From Siphonodentalium dalli (Eukaryota; Mollusca; Scaphopoda; Gadilida; Siphonodentaliidae), in contig CP136063.1 of assembly GCA_032622095.1 (NCBI GenBank), positions 90,313,980 through 90,377,979 of the forward strand: a stretch of DNA of 64,000 nt. The letters are read 5' to 3'. The notes below the pieces were generated by a model. The model searched no databases, was not told the origin of the DNA, and saw only the letters and a program-made list of their open reading frames with translations. Of the stretch, positions 11,945-27,196 are shown piece by piece. The translations under genes were made by a program, and so were the position numbers. How positions within the stretch are numbered: the first letter of the stretch is position 1; each line of letters begins with the position of its first letter.

Positions 11945-13360
11945 TCCACATATAACCAACCCAACCTCTAATCCCGGTCCAATTTATTTATTTCTTTCAT
12001 CGGTATATAGTCATGTTACGTAATATTTTATCTCGTGATACTTGTACTTATATGTCTATGGTATTACTATAGTATACCGTATATGTATATCAATTGCTAT
12101 TCCTTTCTATATAACCCTGGTGCCAACTATAGAGATAATTTCAGACCCCCCCCCCCCCCCAATTTTATATAATTGCTGCTTTAGTACAGTCACGATGCAT
12201 TACATGGCAACATCGATCCACTAATTTATGTCAGTTCATCAACTTCATCGGTACAAACCCCTTTTTTCTCCGAGTCCATATAACCAACCCAACATCTTAT
12301 AGAACTCCATAAATGACTATTCTGGCATATTATAGAGATGACTAAGATTCTGACACCCCCCTATTTTATAGCCTTGTTGCAACAGTAGAGTTGATATGCA
12401 TAATATGTCAACATTGGTCGTTATTGCTCTACAAATTTATATCGGTTCAACCCTTAGTTCCCTGTATCGCCCACCCCTCCCTCAATTTATTTTTTCATTT
12501 GTATTATAGTCTCGTCACATACACATTTTATCTTTTGTAACTTTTGCTTCAACGCGTCGAGATCCGCTGCAGACAATAAAAAACTGACACATTTTGAAAT
12601 GTAAGCAGGCTTCAAACTCATCGTATCCAAGAAAAACTCTGGTTACATACAAATTTATCCACATATAACCAACCCAACCTCTAATCCCGGTCCAATTTAT
12701 TTATTTCTTTCATCGGTATATAGTCATGTTACGTAATATTTTATCTCGTGATACTTGTACTTATATGTCTATGGTATTACTATAGTATACCGTATATGTA
12801 TATCAATTGCTATTCCTTTCTATATAACCCTGGTGCCAACTATAGAGATAATTTCAGTCCCCCCCCCCAATTTTATATAATTGCTGCTTTAGTACAGTCA
12901 CGATGCATTACATGGCAACATCGATCCACTAATTTATGTCAGTTCATCAACTTCATCGGTACAAACCCCTTTTTTCTCCGAGTCCATATAACCAACCCAA
13001 CATCTTATAGAACTCCATAAATGACTATTCTGGCATATTATAGAGATGACTAAGATTCTGACACCCCCCTATTTTATAGCCTTGTTGCAACAGTAGAGTT
13101 GATATGCATAATATGTCAACATTGGTCGTTATTGCTCTACAAATTTATATCGGTTCAACCCTTAGTTCCCTGTATCGCCCACCCCTCCCTCAATTTATTT
13201 TTTCATTTGTATTATAGTCTCGTCACATACACATTTTATCTTTTGTAACTTTTGCTTCAACGCGTCGAGATCCGCTGCAGACAATAAAAAACTGACAACA
13301 TTTTGAAATGTAAGCAGGCTTCAAACTCATCTTATCCAAGAAAAACTCTGGTTACATAAA
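11945..13360. repeat. Recent tandem duplication, unit about 705-713 bp
   Basis: 11945-12657 and 12658-13360 are near-identical direct copies. Both start 'tccacatataaccaaccc' and end with 'caagaaaaactctggttaca'. They differ mainly in the length of a poly-C run (about 12145 and 12858) and a few bases. The unit has no coding frame beyond short ORFs. Confidence 0.9.
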
Positions 13361-13468
13361 AAATTTGTGTATAAGGTGTACGCGCATTTGTTGCGTTAAA
13401 AACCAAAGGTCCCAAGTCAAGGTCCAAATCCCCAAAACACTGATGTGATTATTAACTCCATCTACATA

Positions 13469-13597
13469 CAGTAATGTCCAAAGTAATTCATCACTTAACC
13501 ACAGCAAAATTGTGTGTATTTTTTCATGATTCTAAATCCTGAAAAATTACCCATAATTATGCTGTGGTTAAAGGGTCAATTACTTTGGGCATTACTG
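13469..13597. mobile_element. Tc1/mariner-like MITE, tandem copy 1
   Basis: The ends are CAGTAATGTCCAAAGTAATT and its inverse, flanked by TA on both sides. Nearly the whole element is a hairpin, with 'ccacagc' and 'gctgtgg' blocks facing each other. CAGT ends plus a TA target site fit non-autonomous Tc1/mariner elements. Confidence 0.75.
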
Positions 13598-13643
13598 TAA
13601 CCAATATAAGGATTTGAGGTTTAATGATAACTCAATCATCATA

Positions 13644-13768
13644 CAGTAATGTTCAAAGCAATTGACCACTTAACCACAGCAGAATAATGGGTAATTTGAG
13701 GATTGTAAATGCTGAAAAAATACATAATTCTGCTGTGGTTAAGTGGTCAATTACTTTGGGCATTACTG
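13644..13768. mobile_element. Tc1/mariner-like MITE, tandem copy 2
   Basis: Same family and orientation as 13469-13597. The spacer 'aaccaatataaggatttgag' is duplicated with it, so the three copies arose by tandem duplication of MITE plus flank rather than by three insertions. Confidence 0.75.
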
Positions 13769-13814
13769 TAACCAATATAAGGATTTGAGGTTTAATGATA
13801 ACTCAATCCCCATA

Positions 13815-13935
13815 CAGTAATGTCCAAAGTAATTGACCACAGCAAAATTATTGGTAAATTTTCAGGATTTTAAATCCTGAAAAATTACCAATAATTCTGA
13901 TGTGGTTAAGTGGTCAATTACTTTGGGTATTACTG
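13815..13935. mobile_element. Tc1/mariner-like MITE, tandem copy 3
   Basis: Third tandem copy, with a short deletion in its left arm ('attgaccacagc' in place of the longer form). It is flanked by TA and by the same duplicated spacer. Confidence 0.7.
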
Positions 13936-13949
13936 TAACCAATACAAAG

Positions 13950-15290
13950 ATGTGAGGTTTAATGAGAACTCCATCCATATAACTAATAATTATGTGTGAA
14001 AATTAAAACAAAACAAAATAAATTCCATGATGGCGTCCAATATGGACTGCCTAATTCTGCTCCAAAACATGTATATTCAATATATGGATGTTTATTGGGG
14101 GAAACCGATTATTTCAATGATATTTTCATTAACTGTGATCCAAAACCCGACTTACGGGAGCGTGCGACTGTATCTTAAGCATATGTGCCTATTTAATGAG
14201 CCAACAATTGGAATCCCAACAGAGAAGATTGGCGTGGGTCCCTTGCGCGATCTGTCCATCGAAAACTATTTAGACATCTCAAGACACGTAAGACCCAATA
14301 AGTTAATATACAGAATAGATACATCTATTGCCTGAGTGACTATTATTTATATTTGTTACAATGAGGTCAAATAGTTGCGAAGCCAGCACCACAATTCTTT
14401 CCCTCCATAGTAAATCTTAAAACAACTTCTATAGAATTAATAATTCACCTTATATTTGGTATGAAGCGTCCTTGGTTAACTGGAGTTCAGATTTGTTATC
14501 ATCACGTCACCAAGGTAATTACTTGCGAAGCCACAGCCACAACTATTTCCCTCCATAGTAATTCTCAAAACAACTTCTTAAGAACAATTGACGAGGTCAG
14601 TCGCGCAATTATTGGAAGAGCCACGGTCAATCATTTTTTTAAAACCAAATGTTACATTTAAATTATTGCTTTATTTAACCAAAACAAAAATGAGAAAATT
14701 TAACTTTTACTACTTGCTAAATTTTATCTTTTAATTATCTCATTTAAATTTTAGTATTTACAGTATACTAAGTCCAAGTCTTTATAATCTGTTGAGTGAC
14801 CCCACAGTCGTTTACTTGCTTTGTTAGTAATAATTTGAAGGATTACTTGTTTAAACACAATTGTTATAAAAATATTTTATGTATTTTTTTTTAATTTCTA
14901 TTTATATGTAATACTATAATCTTGGTGGCGTTACCATTTCTGACTATGGTTTTCTTGTGCATGATTGTGGCACGGAATACATTTACTGGTGAAACATGGG
15001 GATGCATGGGTGCACGTGGTTATAAAAGTTCGTCTGCAGAGCTGCTAGTAAGTTGACATGTTCTCTTTAAATGTTGTTGCGGGGGGCTAAATTCCGATTT
15101 TTTAAACAGTAAGGCAGTTTACAATCACTTTGTAATGTGTGTCTGGTTAGACAGAACATATTTTCCATTGTATTACTTACTGATCACACTTATAGTAATA
15201 CAGCAAGTTAAACAATGGAAAATTAACGTTTGTATGACAATGGGTGCACATGGGGTCATTTATAAGTAGGAGCTTGGAATTCATTAGGTG
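13950..15290. other. Spacer with a weak 140-bp duplication, no gene seen
   Basis: Blocks containing 'ttgcgaagccagcacc' (about 14375) and 'ttgcgaagccacagcc' (about 14524), each followed by 'ttccctccatagtaa', form a diverged direct repeat. Homology to the other spacers resumes near 14950 ('attgtggcacggaat'). Short ORFs at 13996-14335 show no recognisable domain. Confidence 0.5.
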
Positions 15291-15336
15291 GGCTCAGAAG
15301 ATTAATGGCGAATGAAACTATTAACAAAGCGATACT

Positions 15337-15342
15337 TTTATT
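15337..15342 (-). terminator. Poly(A) signal of alpha-tubulin copy 1
   Basis: AATAAA on the minus strand, about 60 nt past the stop codon. The same hexamer is kept at the same distance in copies 2 and 3. Confidence 0.7.
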
Positions 15343-15402
15343 GGACGAAAATGTCACAATAATATACCAACAATAACAAATAGCTAGAAGAGTCATATGT
15401 CT

Positions 15403-19684
<4,282 letters not shown>

Positions 19685-19699
19685 GATTACTTGTAGCGA

Positions 19700-19880
19700 A
19701 GAAGTTGTCCTGAATGAAATAAGTTGACGATCGTCGCTAATTCTCACAGAAGGTATGAGCTCTTCAAGTGAGGTTCGAATGTGTCAGACCCTAAAACTGT
19801 GACCCTTTTTATTTACTTCTTGAATAGTCGTCCAGAGAACGGTTCTGCCCATCTGATTGGTCGCTGCTGTGTTTGGTAAC
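19700..19880 (-). promoter_or_regulatory. Core promoter of alpha-tubulin copy 1
   Basis: On the minus strand, a CCAAT box within GACCAATCAGAT (19856-19860) lies about 45 bp upstream of a TATA-like AAATAAAAAGG (about 19804-19814). A start site would be expected near 19775, giving a 5' UTR of about 90 nt. Both boxes are conserved in copies 2 and 3. Confidence 0.5.
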
Positions 19881-22464
19881 ACGGCTTCCGTTGCCTGTGT
19901 GTTCCTGTTCCAAAGATATATGCTAATCCCTAATCCCTTTACACACATTCATGCGGTAATCAGCCCTATTGTCTATTCCAGAAAAAAAAACAATTGGCTC
20001 TTTTTCATTGGTCGCTAATCCATTAACCCCGTAGATACTAGCATTGAACTTTTAAGTTTTAACTTGTTAATTGAACAACTCGGCGCATTCGCAATTTAGT
20101 GAATGTAATTGAGCCATTGTTTAGGTCGAATTAATATATACATGTAACATAACATGCAGACGATAATAAACAGGAGCTTGGGCGACTCCTGCATTTTCAA
20201 CTTCCACCTATTTCGATTCGTATACCACTTGTGTGATTGGTACAAGCTTTGAACTAGTGTGTCTGTCATTTGCAGAATGAGGTCCCCAGAGGGTGAATTT
20301 AGTGATGCTACCCCGCATAGCGGGCTAGCATCACCAAATTCACCCTCTGGTAACCTCATTCTGCTGAGGTGTAAGCAGAATGAGGTCCCCAGAGGGTGAA
20401 TTTAGTTAACGAACCGGTGGCTGACTCGGCTGTCTCAGACTACACTCAGACAACACGTATCAATTGACATACGCATTTTACAAATTATATTTTTCATTTC
20501 TTCTATTTGTAATTGGCATAGCTTATCACAAACCAAAATCAACGACAATAAATAAACGAAATTGAAATTCCAACTACAGCTTTTACCGGGCTCGGGCCGC
20601 AGTACAACTTTAATGCGTCCCAAAATAACCGGAAAAACCCAATATCTATTTATATAATGCCCAGCGGTCCACAGCTTTCTAAAATCTGTAGAACAGTATA
20701 CACCGGGGGCGTTAATAAAGAACCGAGAGACGTGAACAAATGTTAACACTTGAAACGGGGGGGGGTCGGAAAAAAAATTCCGGCACGTATGCTGATTTTT
20801 TTCCTTTCGACCCATGTTGGGACCCACCTACCCCCGCGTCCGTTTTCGGCAGTTTTTTCTCGACCATTTTTGGACACCCACCCCCTTTCAACACTAAAAC
20901 AGAGATTTGCGGGGGGGGGGGGGAATTCACTGTAAAAAGCTGTATATGAATTTCTGTGCATACTATTTGACATGGATGTTAACATTGACATGTAAATAGG
21001 AACGAGTCATTTTGGGGTCATTCGGTCAAAAACAACATGGCTGCAGCGGCCATCTTGGATTTCAAAATTCAATCCAGTAGCATGGGCTACAGGCTATACT
21101 GTTTGTCTGATCATCATGAAATTTTTCAATTATGTTAATATTGACATTCTAAGGTGTTTTAAGCCAAACTCATTGCAAAAACAGTCAAAAAGACTTGCAG
21201 GAAAAAACATTTTGAGTTTCGGAAAAAAATGTTTGTTGGTCCCATCGACCACCCACCCACCCGGCATACGTGCCCGGAAAATCCACCCTCCCCGCTTGAA
21301 ATGCGAAAAACGTTGAAGACTTGTCTGAAAGTGGTCCAAATGAACAATTTCAAAATCAAATTTAATTTGGAATGCAATAACCATGGTAATGAGTTTCTAA
21401 TGAACAAAGAGGGATCACTCTATAGAAAACCCATATGGTCCAAGTTTCTTTCGGCGTGAATCAGCTATATAATAATGAACTTGAAAACTGTATCTAGGGA
21501 AAGAAATCTGATACTGCGTTACGTCAAAGTAATTCGTAAGCATCCTGGCCTATACTAACGTCAGTGCACATGGACGTGGTGACAGGGGTGGTGTTTGGGG
21601 GTTGGGAATGTCTCACCCTAACTTTGCTCAAAATGTTCACAGTTGGAAATTTCATACCTGACAAAAAATTAGTTTGAAACTTTACACCAACAATAGGTTG
21701 AAATTGTTCTTGGAGTTAGATTTTCCAACAATTTATTAAAGGGTTATTTGTTGACTTTTAGATCAACATTTGCAATTGTTCATACATTTGGTCAAAATTG
21801 TGCACTGAAATGCGATTTTGCGATTTTTCTTGTTCTGGTTTCAAAATGTTATCACGCCAGGTCAAACCATGGTCGGCCCGGTGTGTCCTGTCTCTCGCCC
21901 GTGGCCGTGTGAATTTTCCTGGAATTAGACCACTATACATGTTAGGATTTATGCAATCTCTAATTTTTCTGATAGAAGGTACAGGGAAGGGATCCAGAAA
22001 TTTAAGTCTCCAGTTTATAAAATAACATATCTGTCTATTATATGACAATCAGATATCGATTAAATGTAAAATAATATGCAGGCGTTCAACATGTTATTCA
22101 GCGGTGTTGCATTCAATTATATTCCTCGTCTGATAACTGAAAGTCTGGAACCCTGAATACATCTTTAAATGTCCGTGAAATATTTTGAATCGCCGTGCTG
22201 TTTTCCCGCACCCACATTATGTTATTAAATTCATGTTCCGTATTACCATGTATTATTGGTTATTGGAATAAAAGTATCAAAAAAACCAAATACAATCATG
22301 TTTTTGTTCCTCCATTTGGCTATAATGACAACAACGGCCATTCAAAAAAGGTTATCATACGGGCCTGTAAGGCCCAGGTTGGGTGCAACGGGGGTGGGGG
22401 GGGGGGGCGAATGCGAATATAATTCCGCATTTGGTCTGATTCAATATTATGTACCTTATATTAA
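19881..22464. other. Spacer upstream of copy 1, no gene seen
   Basis: It holds a hairpin (20272-20364), poly-G tracts near 20757 and 20911, and a 'ggccatcttggattt' repeat (about 20945-21125). Minus-strand ORFs of about 82-96 codons at 21130-22048 are frame-shifted or interrupted in the copy 2 unit, so they are not treated as genes. Confidence 0.65.
20272..20364. repeat. 93-bp hairpin with a third half-copy
   Basis: 'gcagaatgaggt', 'ccagagggtgaattt' and 'tgatgcta' are followed by the inverse set, around a GC loop 'ccccgcatagcggg'. A direct third copy of the left arm follows at 20374-20403. It is maintained at 36383-36475 and 48558-48650. Confidence 0.75.
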
Positions 22465-23647
22465 GGGTGGATACACACATGCATGTAATGTCTGTATGTT
22501 AAATGCATGTATTTTACATGGCCACACCAATAATTGACAAAATTAATCACCTGTGCGCGAGAGGTCAATTTCACCAGTGAGTAGTTATAAGCCATTATCA
22601 AACAAACTGCCATCGAGAAATTTCAGGCCAGTCATAAACATGTCTTCTTTCATGGATGCCAAAATGAGAAATTCTTGTCTGATATATGTGCTGTTTTTCA
22701 CGAGTTATAATTCATTTCGATTGCAAATATTCATTATAGCGCCAAAATATAATGCAGGTACAGCGTTGAAATTAAAAAGAGTGACACCCCCCCCCCCCCA
22801 TTTATATATATGTTTCTCAAGCCAAAGGTTGAACAAGCTCCTAACTGTCACAAGCTTTAATTATAACATTTTCGACCATAATCCATGATTGGGGGAGGGG
22901 CTGGTTCTCGAAAGCTTCCAATAACTATGGGAGTTAATTGCATGTATCAGTCGGGATTATCTGGGCAAGAATTACAATGTAATGTTTTACTTAAATATTC
23001 TATAGTTGTAAATTTTGCGTATACATGTATAACTGTATAACACAAGAGAGGAAAGTTGACGTAGTTGGGAACTCGTAACTAGGCAACCCTTTCGCCGAAT
23101 GAAGACAAACAGCAACACCATGCATTCAAATTTAAAGCTGTATAATATGTTCATAATTATATGAATAGCATAAATTGCTGCATATTAGATTAATCAATCG
23201 TAGAAAACAGACACGACAGACATGACTACGATATTTATAAAGCAGGGTGTCAGGACTCAGGGTGCTGGATGCACACCCCCCGTCGAGGAAATATGCAATA
23301 GTGAATTTGGTAGCTTCTGGGATAATATAGCTCCCGTGCATGTTGGGGGTCATAGCCCCCTGCGCTGGGGAAGAGGCCGTCACTGGTATTAACATCAATA
23401 GAAGACTGACAATGATTTAAACAGAACGTCGACCATTTGAGTTATCGCGCGAATAATTATTTTAAGCGGTTTGACGACTTTGTCCCAGTCAACGGCTCTT
23501 CGGCGGTTCAGAGTTTAACTCACTGTGGTCAAACACAGTCGCAATGATTGGGTTGTCAGCGGACACATATTACACGGTGTGTATGATCCATGTAAAACGC
23601 CAAATACACGATATTTACAGAGATTACATGCATGTGTGTATCCACCC
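22465..23647. mobile_element. PIF/Harbinger-like non-autonomous element, 1183 bp
   Basis: The inverted ends begin GGGTGGATACACACATGCAT and are bordered by TAA on both sides. The empty site exists in the copy 2 unit (about 38563) and in the orphan unit (about 6513), where the flanks read continuously 'ttatattaaagctc'. A 3-bp TAA duplication and a GGG start fit PIF/Harbinger. No transposase or Myb-like frame is present; an 88-codon minus-strand ORF (23132-23398) has no known domain. Confidence 0.7.
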
Positions 23648-24638
23648 TAAAGCTCAAAGTTGCTAACTTATGCGGCATTTTTACTTTTAATAGTACAGCA
23701 ATTTGAACAATACTCGGTAAGAATATTTCCTACTAATCATAAGTGAACAATTGCCTAGATAGATCATCAAGACTCGTGCAGAGAAATGAAACACGGAATC
23801 GAAACAAACAAGTCTCCGTGTCACCACAGTTGAGATTAATTTTATCCATCGTGCACGGGTCACAGATTCATGGTGCATGATAAGTTGCGGCTATATATAG
23901 GCAATCAAAAACGCCGAAATTCTTAATTTAGACACTCGATCAATCGATAATTAGATGTCAATAGTGTCTGTTTACGCGCGTGTGATTTTCTTCGGAGAGT
24001 CTTTTCGCTTATTTTACTTCTGCCTTCTACTTATGGTGGTTCTCCTGTGAAACGACGGATTAAATTATAAGAAATAACTGGGTTTTTTTCGAATAAGGTT
24101 ATTGGTTATAAGTTTGCACACAATTTACTATATATAACGCGCGGTTATAGAATTTGTACTCAAATTTTTCGCTCGCGTAAACCACCGGCAGGCTACAGTG
24201 AAATATAACGAAACCAACAGTGAAATAACGAAATCGTATTTCACTGCAGCTTCTAAGAGATATAGAGAATACCTGCAGTTTTGTGTTTGAATACCGAAAT
24301 ATCTCACGAGTGACTGGAAAGAGAATTCGATATTTCTTTCCAGACACTTGAATGAAATGCTTCATGTATTCAAAACAAAAACTGTAGGTATTCTTTATAT
24401 TATGTGAACCTTATTAATGCTCAAAGTTGTTAACTTATGCGACATTCTTTACTTTTAACAGCACAGCAATTTGAACAATACTCGAGAAGAATACTTCATA
24501 TTAATCAATAGTGCACAATTACCTAGATAAATTTAACAACAAGACTCCTGCAAAGAAATGAAACACGGAATCTAAGCTATATAAGAAGTCTCGATGTCAC
24601 CATATTCGAAATATATATATCACGTGCACGGGTATTTA
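23648..24638. repeat. Two diverged spacer repeats before the Foldback element
   Basis: Equivalent to 6515-7497 of the orphan unit: two 'ctcaaagttg...cagcaatttgaacaatactcg' blocks and the intervening hairpin. No gene seen. Confidence 0.65.
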
Positions 24639-25041
24639 CGGTGGCTGGATGAGGACATGGGAAATTTTATTTGTATCTCGTTTAAACGAGATAACTATCT
24701 CGTTTAAACGAGATAGCAGATGGGAAATTTTATTTTTATCTCGTTTAAACGAGATAACTTATCTTGTTTAAACGAGATAGCAGGTGGGAAATTTTATTTT
24801 TATCTCGTTTAAACGAGATAACTTATCTTGTTTAAACGAGATAGCAGGTGGGAAATTTTATTTTTATCTCGTTTAAACGAGATAACTTATCTCGTTTAAA
24901 CGAGATAGTTATAATACAACAGTTACTAGTGGCCAGTCCAGACGGTTGCACCGGGAATGTATAGGGAACTTCTTGTACCCACCCACCACCCATCCCGCCA
25001 TCCATAGTATCTTATGCGCCGCAGGCGCTCGTATATAGGTA

Positions 25042-25049
25042 GTACCCAC
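25042..25049. repeat. 8-bp target-site duplication, left (hAT-2)
   Basis: 'gtacccac' before the CAGGGATGGGG terminus, repeated at 26578-26585. Confidence 0.9.
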
Positions 25050-25232
25050 CAGGGATGGGGCAATTACTTGTGAATGTAATTAATTACAATTACAATTACT
25101 TCAACATTTTTCAATTACAATTACAATTCCCATTACATCTATTTCTTAATGTAATTAATTACAATTACAATTACTTTGAAATGTAATTCAATTACAATTA
25201 CATTTCAGTACATAATTGAAGTAGGAACACTA

Positions 25233-25253
25233 TTTATTGATATGGTCTTTATT
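25233..25253 (-). terminator. Two poly(A) signals of the BED minigene
   Basis: Minus-strand AATAAA occurs at 25248-25253 and 25233-25238, about 125-145 nt after the stop codon. Confidence 0.55.
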
Positions 25254-25377
25254 TGATAACAACATAACACAAGCAAGATAAAAAAATACATGAGTAAGCA
25301 CAGTAATGGAGCACATTTAGGCTAAATGATTTAGCACAGAGTCTACAACTTGATGTGTCGATTGCACTTAAGCATCA

Positions 25378-25996
25378 TCAGATTCTAGGTTGTTGGTCAA
25401 CTGTTGATGGTGCTTGTGTTAATGTGGTTTCGTAGATATCTCGATGCTTTCGCTATAAAATTAAAATAAGTTTTTTAGTAATACATACATGTATCCATAT
25501 TTTCACTATTAATGAAATAAGACTGTCTCAGTCAGTCAGGCCACTGTGAAGGACAATGAGATAATCCACACACTAATTGTTAATTAGAGTCATAAACATC
25601 TGTGCCCATAGTTTTGCAGTAAGAATGTAATTAATATAACACCTTGTAAAATAATTAGCGGTTGTGGCCAGTAGATTACTGGTGACACAATGCCTCCACT
25701 AGACGCTGCTAATTGGGGGATTATTGAGTCTATTGTTCATTTACAAATTAGAAGGGACAAAACACAATGCATACAGCTATACCACCATATGACTGAAGTA
25801 ATATGCCAATGGAAATAAACAATACTAGTACAAAGAAATGGAAACTTACCTTCAGATGTGTCACAAAATTGGAGGTAACATTTTTGGAACCGGAGATAGT
25901 AGTGGGGCAAAGCATGCACTTTGCTTTCATAGGACCCGATGTGTCTTTTGGCAAATCAAAATGCTGCCAGATTAACGAAGAACTTTTTGTAGACAT
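25378..25996 (-). CDS. BED zinc-finger-only protein, two exons, 73 residues
   Basis: Exon 1 is 25850-25996 (49 codons, A at -3 of the ATG). It is followed by CTGAAG|GTAAGT, a 397-bp intron, and an acceptor TTTTATAG|CGA at 25452. Exon 2 (25378-25452) adds 24 codons and a TGA in the same phase. The joined protein has a BED signature: W10, F13, C27-X2-C30, H47-X4-H52 ('HLK' joined to 'RKH'). BED fingers are DNA-binding domains found at the N-terminus of hAT transposases. Here the protein stops about 20 residues after the finger, so the RNase H-like catalytic and dimerisation regions are absent. Poly(A) signals follow. It could be a truncated transposase, a repressor-like product binding the element's own ends, or the first two exons of a once longer gene. 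The splice model is mine and untested. Confidence 0.6.
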
Positions 25997-26255
25997 GTTG
26001 ATAGCATTAGCAGTGGTTGGTATGAATTTCTCAATGCTACCATAGCTTATATACCATATCAGATGGAGGCAATGAAAACATGACCATAAGAGTGACTATT
26101 AGTGATCTATTGTCAATTATCTGAAGTTGGTTTCTCATTGTATTTATCAAAACAAGCCTTCTACATCAAAGACTACCAATGCTTAAGAAAACAAATGCAG
26201 GTGGTGTAAAAAAATCACCATTGACACACAGTGAATAGAAACTCAGTGTTGTGAC

Positions 26256-26326
26256 AAACTTCAAAGTGTGACTGGCTATCACTATGTTGTCACAACATAG
26301 TGATAGCCAGTCACACTTTAAAGTTT
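26256..26326. repeat. 71-bp near-perfect hairpin inside hAT-2
   Basis: 'gtgtgactggctatcactat' is followed directly by its inverse, with one mismatch across the arms and virtually no loop. It lies upstream of the BED minigene start. Confidence 0.85.
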
Positions 26327-26577
26327 GGCTGAAACCATTTGAAGAAACCATTGGATGAATTATGAAAGAGAACTTTGAGAGAGAAAAAACAAGTACCTGT
26401 GATTTTGAAGTAATTGAAATAAAACCCTAATTACAATTACAATTACACCCTAACCAATTACAATTGCAATTACATGTAATTGAGAATAAACTCAATTACC
26501 AATTACATGCAATTACTTGAAAAAATGTAATTAATTACAGTCAATTACAATTACAAATTACAATTACCCCATCCCTG

Positions 26578-26585
26578 GTACCCAC
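26578..26585. repeat. 8-bp target-site duplication, right (hAT-2)
   Basis: 'gtacccac' after the terminus 'catccctg', matching 25042-25049. Confidence 0.9.
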
Positions 26586-27196
26586 CCACCACCCTATCCC
26601 ACCACCCATAGTATCTTATGCGCCGCGCGCGGCGCACAATATACTATGGGTGAAGGGTGGGTAACTACCTATATACGAGCGCCTGCGGTGCATAAGATAC
26701 TATGCGTGGCGGAATGTGGTGGTGGGTGGGTAACTACCCATATACGAGCGCCAGCGGAGCACAATATACTATGGGTGATGGGATGTGGTGGTATTTGGGT
26801 ACCACCTATATACGAGCGCAACCGTCTGGATTGGCCAATAGTAACTGTTGTATTTTATAACTATCTCGTTTAAATGTGATAAGTTATCTCGTTTAAACGA
26901 GATGAAAATAAAATTTCCCACCTGCTATCTCGTTTAAACAAGATAAGTTATCTCGTTTAAACGAGATACAAATAAAATTTCCCACCTGCTATCTCGTTTA
27001 AAAAAGATAAGTTATCTCGTTTAAACGAGATAAAAATAAAATTTCCCACCTGCTATCTCGTTTAAACAAGATAAGTTATCTCGTTTAAACGAGATAAAAA
27101 TAAAATTTCCCATCTGCTATCTCGTTTAAACGAGATAGTTATCTCGTTTAAACGAGATAAAAATAAAATTTCCCATGTCCTCATCCAGCCACCGTA

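Larger units (their letters stand above)
25050..26577. mobile_element. hAT element carrying a BED-finger minigene, 1528 bp
   Basis: The inverted ends are CAGGGATGGGG(C/T)AATT. The element is flanked by the perfect 8-bp duplication 'gtacccac' and sits within the core of FB-1. Both subterminal regions are dense in 'attacaattac' words (about 25070-25205 and 26425-26570), as expected for transposase-binding arrays. The copy 3 unit lacks the insertion, so it is younger than the array. It encodes a BED domain but no catalytic domain. Confidence 0.88.
24639..27194. mobile_element. Foldback-like element FB-1, interrupted by hAT-2
   Basis: The ends are inverted: 'cggtggctggatgaggacat' at the left and 'atgtcctcatccagccaccg' at the right, bordered by TA. 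The arms are tandem repeats of a roughly 64-bp unit with two copies of the palindrome ATCTCGTTTAAACGAGAT (eight copies, two with one change, in 24677-24909). The core is a minisatellite of GCGCC...CCCACC units, including the palindrome GCGCCGCGCGCGGCGC at 26620-26635. Long inverted arms made of tandem repeats are the Foldback/Galileo style. Without the hAT insertion the element would be about 1.0 kb. No ORF. Confidence 0.7.

Noticed and set aside
19860-19905. Possible RFX X-box (GTTGCC and GGTAAC half-sites) upstream of the tubulin promoter
   Set aside because: The half-sites are about nine bases apart rather than the one to three expected, and one is altered in copy 2.
20096-20359. 87-codon minus-strand ORF running through the 93-bp hairpin
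   Set aside because: In the copy 2 unit a deletion replaces its C-terminus, and the repeated peptide simply mirrors the inverted DNA repeat.
21758-22048. 96-codon minus-strand ORF repeated in the copy 1 and copy 3 spacers
   Set aside because: The copy 2 unit has deletions that change its frame, and no domain is recognised, so it is most likely duplicated non-coding DNA.
23132-23398. 88-codon ORF in the Harbinger-like element, identical at 59116-59382
   Set aside because: Identity reflects the shared duplication. There is no transposase or Myb-like motif, and neither copy has supporting gene signals.
25060-25210. Microsatellite reading of the 'attacaattac' tract
   Set aside because: It is mirrored at the other end of the same transposon (26425-26570), so it is better explained as a subterminal repeat of hAT-2.
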